Origin: Tetramitus jugosus
Taxonomy: Eukaryota; Heterolobosea; Eutetramitea; Acrasida; Vahlkampfiidae
Reading direction: 5' to 3'
DNA: 64,000 nt
NCBI GenBank assembly: GCA_937625935.1
Contig: OW569360.1
Location: 434,001 to 498,000, forward strand
A program made the translations under genes and the position numbers. A model generated the notes under the pieces. The model had not been told where the DNA came from and made no database searches. It was given only the letters and a program-made list of their open reading frames with translations. The stretch's first letter is position 1; each line of letters starts with the position of its first letter. Below are positions 51,698 to 63,961 of the stretch, piece after piece.

Positions 51698-52462
51698 ATG
51701 ACAAAGTTTTCCCTGTCATCACTCGGACACATGTCTGTTTTTGTAGTCTTTTGTTGTGCTCTGTTGTTGTTCACTGGATGTGCAGTGAGAGCTTCATCAC
51801 TCAACATCAAGAGAGTTCATCTCATTGATTTTAACACGACTACTCAGCACTATCTGTTTAGAGGTAACTTCCCAGGCGATAGTCACTCATTCTCCTACGA
51901 TTTGTTGATGGAGTACGTGAGATCTCGTGCGCAAGGCGAAGCGGGTATCACATTGCCTGAAAAGTTGCGATTGGTTGATATTTCCCTGTTGCAAGATTTG
52001 ATTAACCGATCTGAGCTCAAAATTGAGAGAGACTTCTTTGAGAAGAATGCTCATGTCGGTAGATTTGTTCATTGGACAGTCATTGGACATCCGATCAATG
52101 CGTCTTCGCTGAGTGAAGGTGTCAGAAAGAAGATGGCTCTGTACACTCCAGATTGGGACTTGGAGGATAAGTTGGTTGATCGTATTGACAAGTTACACTC
52201 TTGGGTCCACACTCTATCAGCGGACGACGTTCCAACGGTATACTACGTTCACTGTTCTGCTGGTGTAGATAGAACGGGTGAAGTTTCTGGTTCCTACTAC
52301 ATGCGTCACTTAAAATGGACATGGATGAAAGCTTTGCAATACGATTACCAAGTAGAACCGCGACCCATCAACAAGTGGAACCAAAATGCAATGAACTGGT
52401 ATTGCTGGTGGATGTATTACAACGGTAACGGACCAGTCGATTGTGGCCTCGGATTAAATTAA
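51698..52462 (+). CDS. Secreted cysteine-based phosphatase
   Basis: From ATG 51698 the product has 254 residues with a signal peptide (MSVFVVFCCALLLFTGCAVR). The active-site loop is HCSAGVDRTGE, the CX5R signature of tyrosine/dual-specificity/lipid phosphatases. Upstream lies LFRGNFPGDSHSFSYDLL and a DW/IDKLHSWVHTL segment expected before the active-site loop. Conserved Trp and Tyr residues (WNQNAMNWYCWWMYYN) and two paired cysteines near the end suggest an exported enzyme. The frame is open upstream without a better start. Protein or phosphoinositide substrates cannot be told apart. Confidence 0.8.
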   Translation: MTKFSLSSLGHMSVFVVFCCALLLFTGCAVRASSLNIKRVHLIDFNTTTQHYLFRGNFPGDSHSFSYDLLMEYVRSRAQGEAGITLPEKLRLVDISLLQDLINRSELKIERDFFEKNAHVGRFVHWTVIGHPINASSLSEGVRKKMALYTPDWDLEDKLVDRIDKLHSWVHTLSADDVPTVYYVHCSAGVDRTGEVSGSYYMRHLKWTWMKALQYDYQVEPRPINKWNQNAMNWYCWWMYYNGNGPVDCGLGLN

Positions 52463-52903
52463 TTTCCAATAGTAGTGAATGCCAAGGCGGGTAACTTTTG
52501 ATCGAATCTCCCTGGTTACTTACCTATCACAGAGCTGTAAAGACATCATGCCGCGTTCGACTTTCCAAAAAATCGTGCCATCTTCTTCTTGCTTCAATGT
52601 GAACCTGGAAGTAGTTGTTCCCCCAAAAATCCAACGATGATTTCACAAGTTGGGAGAGATTCGTTCCGGATTATGGCGAACTCCGCTGCAAAAACGTTTT
52701 TTTAGTGATGACGGATGACGTTTGATAAACGACAGTCACTCCTAGTAGAGGCAACAAGGCGCCCAGCGTTCACAAAACCCAACTCTTCACACACATCGTG
52801 GTTGTTCTGCTCATCTTCCTTCCACCACCTAAAAAGAAAACAAACCAACTTCTACTTCTGCTGTAACACTATCACCACCTAAATCATACTTCTATCAAAG
52901 AAC
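52463..52903. other. Intergenic region and promoter of receptor gene
   Basis: About 440 bases with no supported coding frame. Two TGACG elements (GATGACGGATGACG near 52710) resemble half sites for bZIP factors. The last 60 bases are A/C-rich 5' UTR. Confidence 0.4.
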
Positions 52904-55900
52904 ATGTTTAGCAGAAGAACTTCTTCTTCGATAGCAACTGCGCTCCTCTCAGCAGTTGTTTGTCTCGTCTTTTTGCTTGGTATGTACTCACACAACAACA
53001 ACATTTCATTTTTGGTAGTGGTGCTATCATTCACCACACTTTATTTTTTCTCTTTATGACATCCAAACAAGCAAACTAACACTGTTCATCATCACACATT
53101 CTTTTTTTCTTGTTGCATTAAACCCAATTCCCCCTGGTATATACATCACATCTCCCCGTGAATGTAAATGTATCCCCTTAATGTGACTTCACACATTGGT
53201 ACTACGACTACAAATCCAAATAGTTGTTACTCCATCGACACAAGGTGCAGCGACTGAATATTTTAAATTTACCGATTTTGCTCTCGGTTCCTCCTTTGTC
53301 TGCTCTATTACAAAGTACAATGGTAAGGTGCTTTGCTGGGGAGGTACTAACCTCGGTGACCTCAACAACGTTCCATCCTACAATGGAACATACAAGTCTG
53401 TTGCTGCAGGTAATGCTCATGCTTGTGCCATCAAGAGTGATGACACTGTTGTCTGTTGGGGAAGCACAACTGCTTCGTCCTCTGGTCCAGAGATTACAGG
53501 CCCAAATGCCTACACTGGAAAGGTGAAGGCTGTTGCTACAGGTTACGATCACACTTGTGTCATCAAGAGTGATGAAACGGTAGCTTGTTTTAGTCCTAGG
53601 GCAAATGATATTGCGATTCCACCTGATGTGACCACTGTTTGGGCCATCTCTGCAGGTACAGATTACACATGTGTCATCAGAAAGACACAACGTGACATCA
53701 GGTGCTGGGGTACTGTCTTGAGCGAAATGCCACAAGAGACCAACATGGATTCATTGTCTGCTGGTGGTCAACACGCTTGTGCATTGAACTCTACTGGAAG
53801 CGCATTCTGTTGGGGTCTTGACACTGAAATTGTTTTGGAGCCAAATGGCTACGCAGGTCCAATTTTATCCATTAGTGCTGGTATTGGTTCCACTTGTTTG
53901 ATTGATGCCACCACCAAGGAAGGAGTCTGCTATGGTCCAAACCCAGAACCAGACGTTGTGAACTTTCCAACCTATTTGTCCTTGAAGACATCCACTGATT
54001 TTTCATGTGGTATCATTGATGATTCCACCATGGTTTGCGGCGGCTCCAACACTTACGGTCAAACCGCTATTCCTTTGCCATCCACGTGTGGTGGTGTTTC
54101 ACAGACTGACCCTACTGTCTGCTCTACTCACGGTTACTGCCACTCCAATGGAACATGTATGTGTAATGATGGCTTCGGTGGCGACACTTGCTCTCTCTTC
54201 ACTTGCTTCGGATATGACCAAAACAACAACCTTACTTGTAATGGCAATGGTAACTGTACTGCTGTCGACGTATGTCAGTGTGCTGATGGTTATACTGGAC
54301 ATGATTGCGAGCAATTCACTTGCTTTGGTCTAGGAGAGGCCGACGGTGCTGTTTGCAGTGGTCATGGTGCTTGTAATGGTCCAAACTATTGCGTCTGTAT
54401 CGGTGAATATTATGGTAGCGAGTGTGAGTTGTTCGATTGCTATGATCATCTGTTCAACTCTTCACAAGCGTGTAGCAATCACGGTACCTGTATTGACTAC
54501 AATAACTGTACCTGTGATAATTCCCATGGTGGACACAACTGTTCACTTCCAAAATGCTACGGTGTCTTGGCTGGTGCCTCTGGTGTCTGTAGCGGACACG
54601 GTAGCTGTGACGCACCAGACATGTGTACCTGTGTCGACGGTTTCTATGGATCAAAGTGTAATCTGCCTTATCCTGTTGCATCTATTGCAGCTTCCGAGTA
54701 CGTTTCAAGTTGTGGCGACATCAAGATTGATGGTTCTCAAAGTTATACTACTGTTGGAACTAAATTGACGTACTTGTGGTCCTCTATTTACCTCGCTAAT
54801 GCCACAATTGCTCAAAACTTGAACAATTACTTGAATACTCAAAACAAGCCAATCATCTCTGTTCCAGTCAACTACTTGCCACCATCCGGTGGAGTTGTTA
54901 CTGTTCAATTGATTGTTAAGAACCAAGACGATCAGACTTCTCATGCCGTAACTACATCTGTCTCATTCAGCAATACTGTCACAAAGTCCATCAGTGCCAA
55001 TATTATTGGCGCAGCTGTTCAAACAACCATGAGATCTCGTGGTATCACTTTGTCTGGATATGCCTCGTTCCCTACATGTCTTACTCAACGTCCAACTCTG
55101 ACTTATACATGGAAGGAGGGCTCCGCTACAGTTGGTACTGGCCCTGATTTGGTGTTCGGTTCCAATAGTTTGGTTGCTGGTACTCATACCTACCAATTGG
55201 TCATCAGTAATAGCGTTGATGCTAATGTAGCTTCTGCAGAAGTGACAGTTGAAGTCACTTCCAGCAAGCTTGTTGCTGTAATTGCTGGAGGTGATAGGCT
55301 AGTTGCACGATCCAGCGCAGTCGAATTGGATGCCTCCGGCAGTTATGATCCAGATAAGGCAGGTGAGCCTACTCAATTCGCATGGTCGTGCACAGGAAGC
55401 TGTAGTTCATTGCAAGCATTGTTGAGCACCACTACCGGCAAGCTCGCCATTCCTGCAAACATTTTGACCAACTCTGCTTCTTATTCCCTGTGCGTCACAT
55501 ACAGCACCGTTTCAAGATCTAGCAAGACATGCACCAGTCTTCAAGTTTCAAGTGGAACTGTCAGCATCATTGATGTTTCTATGACGAAGACAAACCCAGT
55601 CATCACACGCAAGCCTCGTGTTGGTTCTCTCCCTGATTCTGTTAGATTCGAGACGACTATTGCCCCTGCGTACTCTGCTGCTACTGATGTTACATGCACA
55701 TGGGCCTTGGACGGCACAACTGTTACATCAAGTAATGGTGTTGCAACAAGAAACTCCCTCGCTCTTTTCACTGAGAGCCTCGTAGAAGGGAAGACCTATA
55801 CTCTGAGATTCAAGTGCGACAAGAGTGACAGTACTGCTTCTGGATGGGCCTCTACCGAGTTCACTGTCAACACACCACCTTCATCTGGTTCCGCTATTGC

Positions 55901-57389
55901 TGATGCAAGCACTGGTAGCGAAATGACAACCCTCTTCTCCTTTGCTGCTACTCAATGGACTGACGCTGATCTCCCATTGAGCTACTCATGGACTGCCACT
56001 GACGCCAACAATGTCAAGTTGTTCACCACTTCTGCTTCTGCCCAAAATTCATTGAGCACTCTGTTGCCAGCAGGTACCATCACCTTGACTGTCACTGTAA
56101 CTGATAGCTTGGGTGCCTCATCAACTGCAACCACATCGGTCACTGTTACTGCTGCTTCCCAGACTGGCGCTGCCCTTATTTCTCTTCTCGATTCAACTTT
56201 GGACAATTTGTTCTTTGATGTCAACAGCGGTGGTGTGTCCAGTGCAAGAAACTTGTTGGTTCTCAGTGATATCATCATGAGCAAGCTTGCTTCCTTGAAT
56301 TCTGCAAGGAGATCAATCACTGATGCAGCATCATTGGTGGATAGACTTGTTGGATTGGTCAGCAGTACTTATGCAGGTATTGGTTCAGCCGAAGTTGATA
56401 CGACACTCTATGAGCAAATCTCAACCAGTGTTTACAATTTTGCTACTTATCAGACAGTCTCCACAAATGCACAGGGTACTCTATTCACATTGTCCAAGGA
56501 TTTGATCAGCAGATCAAATACTCAAAATGTAAACTTTGCTCAACTGATGAGTACCTTGGTCGGTGCCTTGAATGCTCTGGCTAACAAAGACAATGCCAAA
56601 TTGAAGCAACTGCCAGACATTATCGCAAATTTGCAGGTCTTGATTGGTAGAGGAATTAATGGCTACGGTGAACAAGAGTTTTCTAGTGATGACTTAAACA
56701 TGCTCGTTGGTAGATACTACACTGGAAGCATTGATTCAGCCATTTCCATTCCGCTTGGTGATGACTCCCAAATTACAGTTCAATTGACTAGCGATGGAAA
56801 GAACTTGCTTGTTAGCCAAACTTCTGGTGGTGATGCATGGTTCTATTCTCACATTTACAACTATACTCAATTGGTTGAAAGCGGTGCTATTACATCAGAC
56901 AATACTGAAAACTCTAATGTTGTGAGTCCTGTAATCACCGTCGAAGTCGTTCCAGGCAGCTATGACGCAAATGCACTGTCATCCTTCGATGACAAGACAT
57001 TCTTTACCATGGTTATCCCTGCCTCAACAGCAACTAACTCCATCGTGGAGTGCAAGTATTTGAGTGGAACTGGATGGAGCACTGAGGGATGTACTGTGTC
57101 TGCTCGAACAGCCTCCACCGTCACATGCTCATGTACTCACATGAGCCAGTTCATGGTTACCGAACAACCTGTTCGTGTGAACAAGAAGTCATCGAACGCT
57201 GTTGCTGTTGGAGTTGGTATTGGTGTTGGTTTGGGTATTCCTCTCTTGCTCATTGTACTATTGGTTGTAGTTGTAGTTGTTGCACTTTTGATTTACTTGT
57301 TGAGAACAAGATCAAACAAGTTTACAAACAGAAAGGAGTTGACTGATCTCGAACTTCAAAATGTCATGTATCGTGACGATCATATCTAA
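52904..57389 (+). CDS. Receptor-like protein: RCC1-like propeller, EGF repeats, PKD/REJ-like region, GPS, one TM helix
   Basis: Exons 52904-52979 and 53224-57389 (244-nt intron) give 1413 residues. A signal peptide lies at 1-26. Seven repeats of the form x-C-x-I-(8 or 9)-C-x-G (CSITKYNGKVLCWGG, CAIKSDDTVVCWGS, CVIKSDETVACFSP, CVIRKTQRDIRCWGT, CALNSTGSAFCWGL, CLIDATTKEGVCYGP, CGIIDDSTMVCGGS) at about 40-305 resemble an RCC1/BLIP-II propeller with one disulfide per blade. Five six-cysteine EGF modules follow (about 310-500), then Ser/Thr-rich PKD/REJ-like beta domains (DASGSYDPDKAGEPTQFAWS), a helical stretch and a GPS motif near 1301 (CKYLSGTGWSTEGC, VTCSCTHMSQFMV). One helix (GLGIPLLLIVLLVVVVVVAL) and a 26-residue tail end it. 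A GAIN/GPS protein may self-cleave. AATAAA lies 15 bases past the stop. Confidence 0.85.
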
Positions 57390-57443
57390 TAAGAATCAAA
57401 ACAAATAAAGTTTAACATAATATAATATTCAACAAGGCAGATT

Positions 57444-60400
57444 TTATTTGGATCTTGATTTTTGGTCACCGAATAGAATTTGTTGCAGCAAAGAGTCCCA
57501 ATCGCACTTTTTACAGCCTTTGGGAGCTGTACTCAGCGTTTTTTCTTCAGCTTTTTCAGAGTCGAATACAACGAAGTCTGCTGCACTGATGACGTCCACT
57601 TCATTTGCTTGACCAACCTGGAACAATAAGGACTTAAGATGTTTGTACTTGAATTTTGGTGCTTTGTCATTCAGGTCCTTGAATCTCTTTGTTACAAAAA
57701 CGTTCTTGTTCTTGAATGGTCGATCAAACTTTGGATAAATGGTATAGCTGTCCTCTGCTAAGAACTTGCCTTCCTTCTCTGAATCAAGCAACCAATTATG
57801 CGATAAGACAAAGGTGCTTGTGAGACATGCTCCTAGAATCTTAATTGTTCTAATTCCCTGTGGTGCTATTACGTGAGTAATAGCTGGATCAAAGTGGTCT
57901 AAATTTCCGCTAGAGTCAAAGCAAACACCACCTAGACGTTCCACAATCTCTTCGTACTTCTTCTTGTCAGATAACGAGTAACCAGGAGTGGGTTTAGATT
58001 CTTCAGGTTTGAATCCACTGAAGGAAACAATAGGTTGTTGTTTCTGTTTTTTGGCTCGTTTTGATCTTCTGGTAAGTCCATCATCACTCTCATCTGGGTT
58101 TGACACACTAGTGCTTTCTGGTTCTTCTGAATCTTTTGATTCTGAATCCTGTTGAGTTGCAGCTCGAGTTCTCTTTTTGGGAGTACTTGCTGATGATGAT
58201 GGAGCCTTTTGGGATGCTCTTTTTCGAGAGGGACTGTACACTATCTTTGAGCTCTGTGAAGGTAATTGCACTTGAGTATCAGAGTCTGGTACTTCTTCCT
58301 CCTCAGTTTTCGTAATCACAGGAGAGCTTCTTTCTTCTTCTCCTTTTTTGCGACGAGTGCCTCCTTCGTGCGCCTCGTCTGCTTGGGCGTTTTTACGTTT
58401 CTTTTCCTCTGTCTTCGAAAGTTTCTTTTTTAGTTCACCAATTTCTTCTTTGATTGTATTCATCTCGGCAGTACTTGCACGAATTTGTTCTTCTAATTCT
58501 TGCACGTGTATCTTGTGTTTTCTTTTCTCGTCTTGAGCAGTATTAAGCTCATCATTGAGAACTTTCTCATCCTCCGTTTTTTGGTCAATCTCAGCAGATA
58601 AGTGGGCAATCTCTCTCTCCTGTTCCTCGCACTTTGCTTCGAGTTCTTTAAGTTTTTTTTCTTGGTTCTTCAATCTTGATAGCTCGTCTTGCGTCGAAGA
58701 GAACTGTTGCTCCAATTGTTCAAACTTCTGTTGGTACTTGTTCGATCTTTCCTTCTCTTCCTCTATCCTATCTTCTAATTTCATCATCTCTCTTTCTAAA
58801 TTAACGATCGATGCAGAGAGCTCTTTCTTTTCCTTATTGGCACTTTCGAGCAATTGTTTGAATGAATCAGCTTGATCTCTCTCGACTATGATTGCGTCCT
58901 TTAATGATGCTATCTCTTCTTCCAACTGAGCAACATTAGTCGTTTTTCTATCCAACTGTTCATCAGAATGTGTAAGCTTTAACTCTAACTCATCAATAGT
59001 GCGTTGAGCCAGTTTCAACTCCTTTCCTTTGCTCTCCAATTCAGTTCGTAGCAAAGATCCTTCTTCGCGTAGTTTTTCGACTTGTGTCTTGTTGGACTCA
59101 ATCTCCTTATTCTTGGTGTCAACTCTGTCAGCAAGTTCTTTCTCAAGATCGGATATTCTTTCTGTTGCCTTAGATAATAACTCTTCTGCTCGTTGTGTAG
59201 AAGTACGATATTCTTCGAGTCTTAACTCAAGCTCGTCTCTCTGTTTGCTGTGTTCCAATACCTTATTCTCTAATTGCGATTGAGTTTGCAGAGCATTTTG
59301 TAACTGATCTCTTTCAGCTTCCAACTGACCTAATTGTTCCAACAAATCTTTGGATGTCTTAGCACTTTCTGTCTTTGCAATCTCCAATCTCTCCTCTAGT
59401 TGCTCCCTTTGTTCTTGTAACTTCAATTTTTGCTCTGTTTCCTGTTTGAAGCTTGTTTTCATTTGTTCGATTTCCGAACAGTATCTCTTATTGGATTCTT
59501 GTAGCTCATCAACTTGTTTCTGATAAGTGTCGATATGAGAGATTTTTTCCTTTAGTTTATCGTTCAAGGTGTTCCGCTCAAGTGCAGCACTCTCTTGCTC
59601 TTTTGCGAGCGTTTGTTTAATCTCACTCAGCTGTGTTTCCAAAGTACCAATAGCTGACTCGTGATCAATAGAGTTTGACAATTGAGTTCGCAACTGTTTT
59701 ACTAGCTCAGAAGAGTCAGTCAACTCCTTCTGTAACAAGTTTGATTCCGCTTGAAGTTCCAATATTCGCTTTTCATATTCCTCGCGCTCCAAATTATTCT
59801 CAGCAGCGTTCTGCTCTTTTGATTGATCCATCTGATGTTTCAGCACTTGAATCTCATTGTCCTTGTCCTCGTTTTTCTTGATAAATTGAGAAACGGTATC
59901 CTGCAATTGACGCACCTCCTGTTGCAGTGTCTCTTTTTCTGTTTCGTGCCTTTTGTTTTCTTCTTCTTGTTTCTGTTGCAAATCTCGTATTTGTTGGTTC
60001 AATTGTTCCATTTTGAGCAAAGAATCACTACCACCATTTTCATCCTTTTGATTATTCTTATTGTCATGATAATGACCACCATGTGATAGAGAAACAACAA
60101 TTCGATCTTGATCAATGTGATCGACATAATTCGAATCAACACTCTCTCTTCTCCTCTTTTTCAATGGTGGTGGTGAAGATTGTTCTTCAACATTACTTGT
60201 ACGATCGATATTAATATTGTTGTCATCATCCCTGGTGGCCTTACTTTGGTCATTGTTATCAACAACTTCTGTTGTACTAGTTGTAGAAGTGGGAATGGCA
60301 GCCGCTTGGAACGAATACTTGAAAAATATCTCATTAAACTTGCAATCTATAATACATGAACAAATAAAAAAATTGTTGTTGTCAATCATAGGTCCATGCA

Positions 60401-60594
60401 TGTTTTTTGTTTTGGAATATGGATGAGTGAGCAGTAGTAGTTTGTTGCATACCTGCAATTTTACAATTCATGCGATTCATTTGTCTGTGACATGAAACAA
60501 TCTCATCTTCTTGTTCTTTTATTCGTCGTTTGAATTGTTGAATTTGTCTTCTGAGGAGAAGTTCAGTTGTGGAATTGGATGATGATCGAGCCAT
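57444..60594 (-). CDS. Coiled-coil protein with C-terminal BRCT domain
   Basis: Exons 60594-60453 and 60346-57444 (106-nt intron) give 1014 residues. A short helical N-terminus (RQIQQFKRRIKEQEDEIV) and disordered linker precede a very long coiled coil of about 560 residues. A Ser/Lys/Arg-rich hinge follows, then a BRCT domain near 790-930 (LGGVCFDSSG, HVIAPQGIRTIKILGACLTS, HNWLLDSEKEGKF). The remaining C-terminus (CKKCDWDSLLQQILFGDQKS) is short. BRCT domains bind phosphoproteins in DNA damage and cell-cycle control. The arrangement resembles coiled-coil checkpoint or cytokinesis scaffolds, but I do not assign an orthologue. It converges with the receptor gene, 54 bases apart. Confidence 0.8.
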
Positions 60595-60838
60595 TGTGGT
60601 ATGTACAAATGAAAGTGGGTAATGTGAATAATAAATAACTACACTCGTCGGACTACTAATGTTCAAACTCTTCTCTTGTTGTTGATGTAGTTTTTGTGAG
60701 TTATGAGATCGAAAAATCGAGGAGCCTCGATTCTGCCACAGAATTCGAGTATCGCTTCCCGCAATTTCTGGAAGTGGCGCAAAATTATTTTTCCGACGAT
60801 CAAACAAGCAAACCGAGTGAAAATAAAAGTTTAGAGCA

Positions 60839-61508
60839 ATGGGCAGGCGTAAGACCAGAAAAGCACCTCCAAAGAAGATGGCCGAAAAGATGGACACAAC
60901 ATTTGATTGTCCATTTTGTAATCATGAGAAGAGTGTTGAAGCAAAAATGTACATCTTTTGTTTTTCTGTTGATTTTTTGCTTTGATGTGTGTTTTGTTGT
61001 TGGAAAGTAGTCAACTGACACACGAGATGGATAATATAGGGATAAGAAAAAGAATGTCGGAGTTGTAAGGTGTAGAGTTTGTGGTGCTGATTATCAGACT
61101 AGAATCAATTGTATGTGTGACTTTTATGAAACAACTTGGTGTGAATTTCTTCACTTTGCTTCCATGTTTTTTCTGGCTCATCTCTCCGTATTGAACGAGA
61201 AAAAAACTAATATCTTTGATCTGTATTTGATTTTATGTACACATCATAATAATTATGATGATGATGATGATGACAAAATTGATGATGATAATGTGAAATC
61301 TTCAGACTTGTCAGATCCAATTGATGTATATAGCGAATGGATTGATGAATGTCAGAGAATTAATCAAACAAATGATGATGATGACGAGGAAGGTGGTCAG
61401 AACGCAGATAAAGGAGGTGATCAATATGGAAATGATTATCAAGAGGATGATGATGATGATGATGACGCAGATAGATATGCATCTGACGAAGAACAGACAT
61501 TTTCATAA
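60839..61508 (+). CDS. ELOF1: Transcription elongation factor 1 homologue (ELOF1)
   Basis: Exons 60839-60948, 61040-61110 and 61306-61508 join into 127 residues. The protein begins [20 protein letters not shown], then has a four-Cys zinc ribbon (CPFCNHEKS and CRVCGAD) followed by [20 protein letters not shown]. This matches ELOF1/Elf1, an RNA polymerase II elongation factor that binds near the DNA entry site and supports transcription-coupled repair. The acidic tail (D/E/Q-rich, from residue 87) is a known variable part of the family. The second intron (195 nt) is long for this window. The gene is divergent from the BRCT gene, 244 bases apart. Confidence 0.93.
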
Positions 61509-61747
61509 CGTGTATAGACCAAATATCCTGTTTTTTTAAAGTATACATTGCACTCAGAGTGCAACCTGTAGTAAAGAACACATTCCCGAATTGTAATCGA
61601 AACATTTTCGGGTTGACTCCTTATTTCCCCCTGTGTCTGTTATTCGGACAAGAAATGAGTCCATAGTTGACCTAGATTGATGATCTATCGTCTCCTAAGA
61701 TTTGATGTTGTTCGTTCCCATGGCAAGTAACTTGTGTTCTGCCATCA

Positions 61748-62254
61748 TTATTGAGTAAGTTCTCCACCAGAGAAATCTGATTGTGCAACTAAAAACTCTT
61801 CAATCATACTCTGGATGGGTCTCGCGTCCTCTCTAGGAATCTTCCGACATATTTCGATCCATGAATTTAACCATAGGTTCAGAGCTAGTCTCCTGTCATC
61901 TATCTTCACAGGATTCTTATTCCCAAAGAGCATTTTCCGAGGGAAGGAGGGAAGTGTACGTATGCCGTTGGTTCTGAGTATTGTTCGGAATCTGCTTATC
62001 AGAACTCCATTCATCTTGTAACATTCGTTAAATCTCTTCCTTACTTTCCATTTAGAATCTCCACCGGAGCACTCCATGTGATAACACACGTACTCCTTAT
62101 CCTTCTTGTCTCTTTCAATAGTATAGTATTCTATTTCGACCTTTGTAACACGATCTCTGTTATTAAGATCTAAAGAGAAATATGAATTTTTGGTCTCCTG
62201 AACATTTACTATGTCACAATCACTCCTTTCCTTGTCTCTAGTTGATTCAAGCAT
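61748..62254 (-). CDS. PX-domain protein
   Basis: ATG 62254 opens 168 residues. A PX domain covers about 35-160: YVCYHMECSGG, WKVRKRFNECYKM, then a proline-containing loop (LPSFPRKMLFGNKNPVKIDD) and RLALNLWLNSWIEIC. The R-R-F/Y start and the P-x-F-P-x-K turn that contacts phosphoinositides are present. PX proteins bind PI3P on endosomes. The short size means almost the whole protein is the domain. No intron is needed. About 285 bases upstream separate it from the QCR8-like gene; nothing else is seen there. Confidence 0.85.
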   Translation of the reverse strand: MLESTRDKERSDCDIVNVQETKNSYFSLDLNNRDRVTKVEIEYYTIERDKKDKEYVCYHMECSGGDSKWKVRKRFNECYKMNGVLISRFRTILRTNGIRTLPSFPRKMLFGNKNPVKIDDRRLALNLWLNSWIEICRKIPREDARPIQSMIEEFLVAQSDFSGGELTQ

Positions 62255-62539
62255 TACTGTAGTTCGTTTTGTGGGCGACTTTTTGTCCGAAAATTATATT
62301 GTCTGGCGGAAATATCACCCGACCTGGTGCTCAAACAGTTCATTGTTGTGTTAAACTATCACTCTCTTTTTTCTGACCAGATCTTATTAACGAGCAGTTG
62401 GAATGAATACAAAGGCAATGCTGGTCGGAATGATTGAACCTTCAGTCAACTCTTTTTTTCGGCGGGTAATTTTCGTTTTCCCTACAAAGAAAAAAATCGC
62501 AACAACAAAGCATCACCCATTACCCACCCATCAACAAAA

Positions 62540-62743
62540 ATGATTAGAGGAAGAGTCCACAAGCACATCTCTCCATTCCAACAAAGAGTCTTCGCTGGTT
62601 TTACCAAGGGTCTCCCACAAAGAATTTGGTTGAAGACCAGCAGATTTATTGCCGATGCTGGTCCAGCTTTCCTTCTCTACGCTGGTCTCTACACCTGGGC
62701 AAAGGAAACCAGACATCATGAAGAACTCCATGAAAGAGATTAA
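62540..62743 (+). CDS. UQCRQ: Cytochrome bc1 complex subunit 8 (QCR8/UQCRQ)-like
   Basis: This 67-residue protein has the family pattern SPFQQRVFAGFTKGLPQRIW (S-P-x-x-Q-x-x-F-x-x-x-x-x-x-G-x-P), then a single hydrophobic helix (AGPAFLLYAGLYTWAKE). Complex III subunit 8 spans the inner mitochondrial membrane and contacts cytochrome b. The length and Y-x-W ending fit. The start MIRGRVHK is basic. No introns. It is easily missed by gene finders because of its size. Confidence 0.85.
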   Translation: MIRGRVHKHISPFQQRVFAGFTKGLPQRIWLKTSRFIADAGPAFLLYAGLYTWAKETRHHEELHERD

Positions 62744-63031
62744 ATATTTTTCCAAATCTAATATTTGCTTGGAATGGGATCGTGCTTTTTTCGATATTAA
62801 TATTTGATACAATGCATGTGTCAGGTAGGAGCAGCGCAAAGAAGCACAACCCACATTGCAACTGTGCATGCCTGAGGGAGATTATTATTTGTGAAAATGG
62901 AACATCACATGGATGATGTTGTACAAACACACGCAACTGTTATTACACCAATAAAAAAAACCAATTAATGTTCAGGAACTTCTTTTGACCTAAAGCAGGT
63001 TTTTGACCTAAAAATTCGATCCGTGGATTGT

Positions 63032-63961
63032 TTATTGTGTTTGTCTTCTGTGCATTTTGTTCTCCCTGTGAAGATTGTTGAGTATGGAGTTCATGTTCTT
63101 ATACATCTCCATCTGTTTGCGTTGCTCTTGCTGTTCAAGCTCTGCCAATTTCTGCATCTCCAAATATTGTTGAGTGTGCATCTGCTGTAATTGGAACTGT
63201 TTTCGTTTTACATAATTCTCATGTTGTATTTGAGGATTGTCTACGTGAGATGAGAATGATGGTGATGCATGACACACAAAATTCTGAATTCCATTGTTGT
63301 ATTGTTGCTGCTGCACATGATGATGATGAGTATGATTTGATGATGATGATGGATAATTATGGATGCCAGATGATGATGAAGAGTCCTTGAGACAAATCGT
63401 AAAACCTAGTTTGTTGTCAGTGTTGTTTCTTGATGTTGTTGTTGCAGGTGGATGACTGAATGATGAGGAGGAAAAGAGTGATGATTGATGTTGTTGTTGT
63501 TGTTGTGAAAATGGATCATTTGCATGGATGCGCATTCTCTTGACTCCTTGAATAATGACCGCTCTGTTACTATTGGTGTTTGATGATGATGATTCACTAC
63601 TCGAATAACCATCATGACAATGATCACTGTCATCATCATTGTTATCGATATCATCATCATCATCACTCATTGATGATGTCATCATTTCTTGTCTATTTCT
63701 CTTCCTAGCACCGCTATGGTCATTGTAGTTGATATGATGCATCTTTGGTGTTGTTGTTGTATTCGGGTGATGATGATGGTATGTTGTTGGATGAGAATAT
63801 TGTTGTGAGAAGGGATGGTTGCTATAGGGAGATGGATGAGGTGTGGTAACAACAACAGGAGAGGAGTGGATATGGGTGGTATAGGGATAGAAGTTGTTGT
63901 ACATTTGTTTGATGTTCGTTGGTTTTTGGCTGATTGGGTTAGTTTTTTTTAGAACTTCCAT
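63032..63961 (-). CDS. Low-complexity hypothetical protein
   Basis: A continuous frame of 309 residues starts at ATG 63961. It is rich in His, Ser, Asn, Gln and Asp (YHHHHPNTTTT, SMSDDDDDIDNNDDD, QQQQQHQSS) with a KRMRIH basic patch. The C-terminal 70 residues are a Gln/Glu/Met-rich helix (KLAELEQQEQRKQMEMYKNM). I recognise no domain. It could be a disordered transcriptional regulator. The start codon lies 39 bases from the window end, so an upstream exon outside the window cannot be excluded. Confidence 0.6.
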   Translation of the reverse strand: MEVLKKTNPISQKPTNIKQMYNNFYPYTTHIHSSPVVVTTPHPSPYSNHPFSQQYSHPTTYHHHHPNTTTTPKMHHINYNDHSGARKRNRQEMMTSSMSDDDDDIDNNDDDSDHCHDGYSSSESSSSNTNSNRAVIIQGVKRMRIHANDPFSQQQQQHQSSLFSSSSFSHPPATTTSRNNTDNKLGFTICLKDSSSSSGIHNYPSSSSNHTHHHHVQQQQYNNGIQNFVCHASPSFSSHVDNPQIQHENYVKRKQFQLQQMHTQQYLEMQKLAELEQQEQRKQMEMYKNMNSILNNLHRENKMHRRQTQ

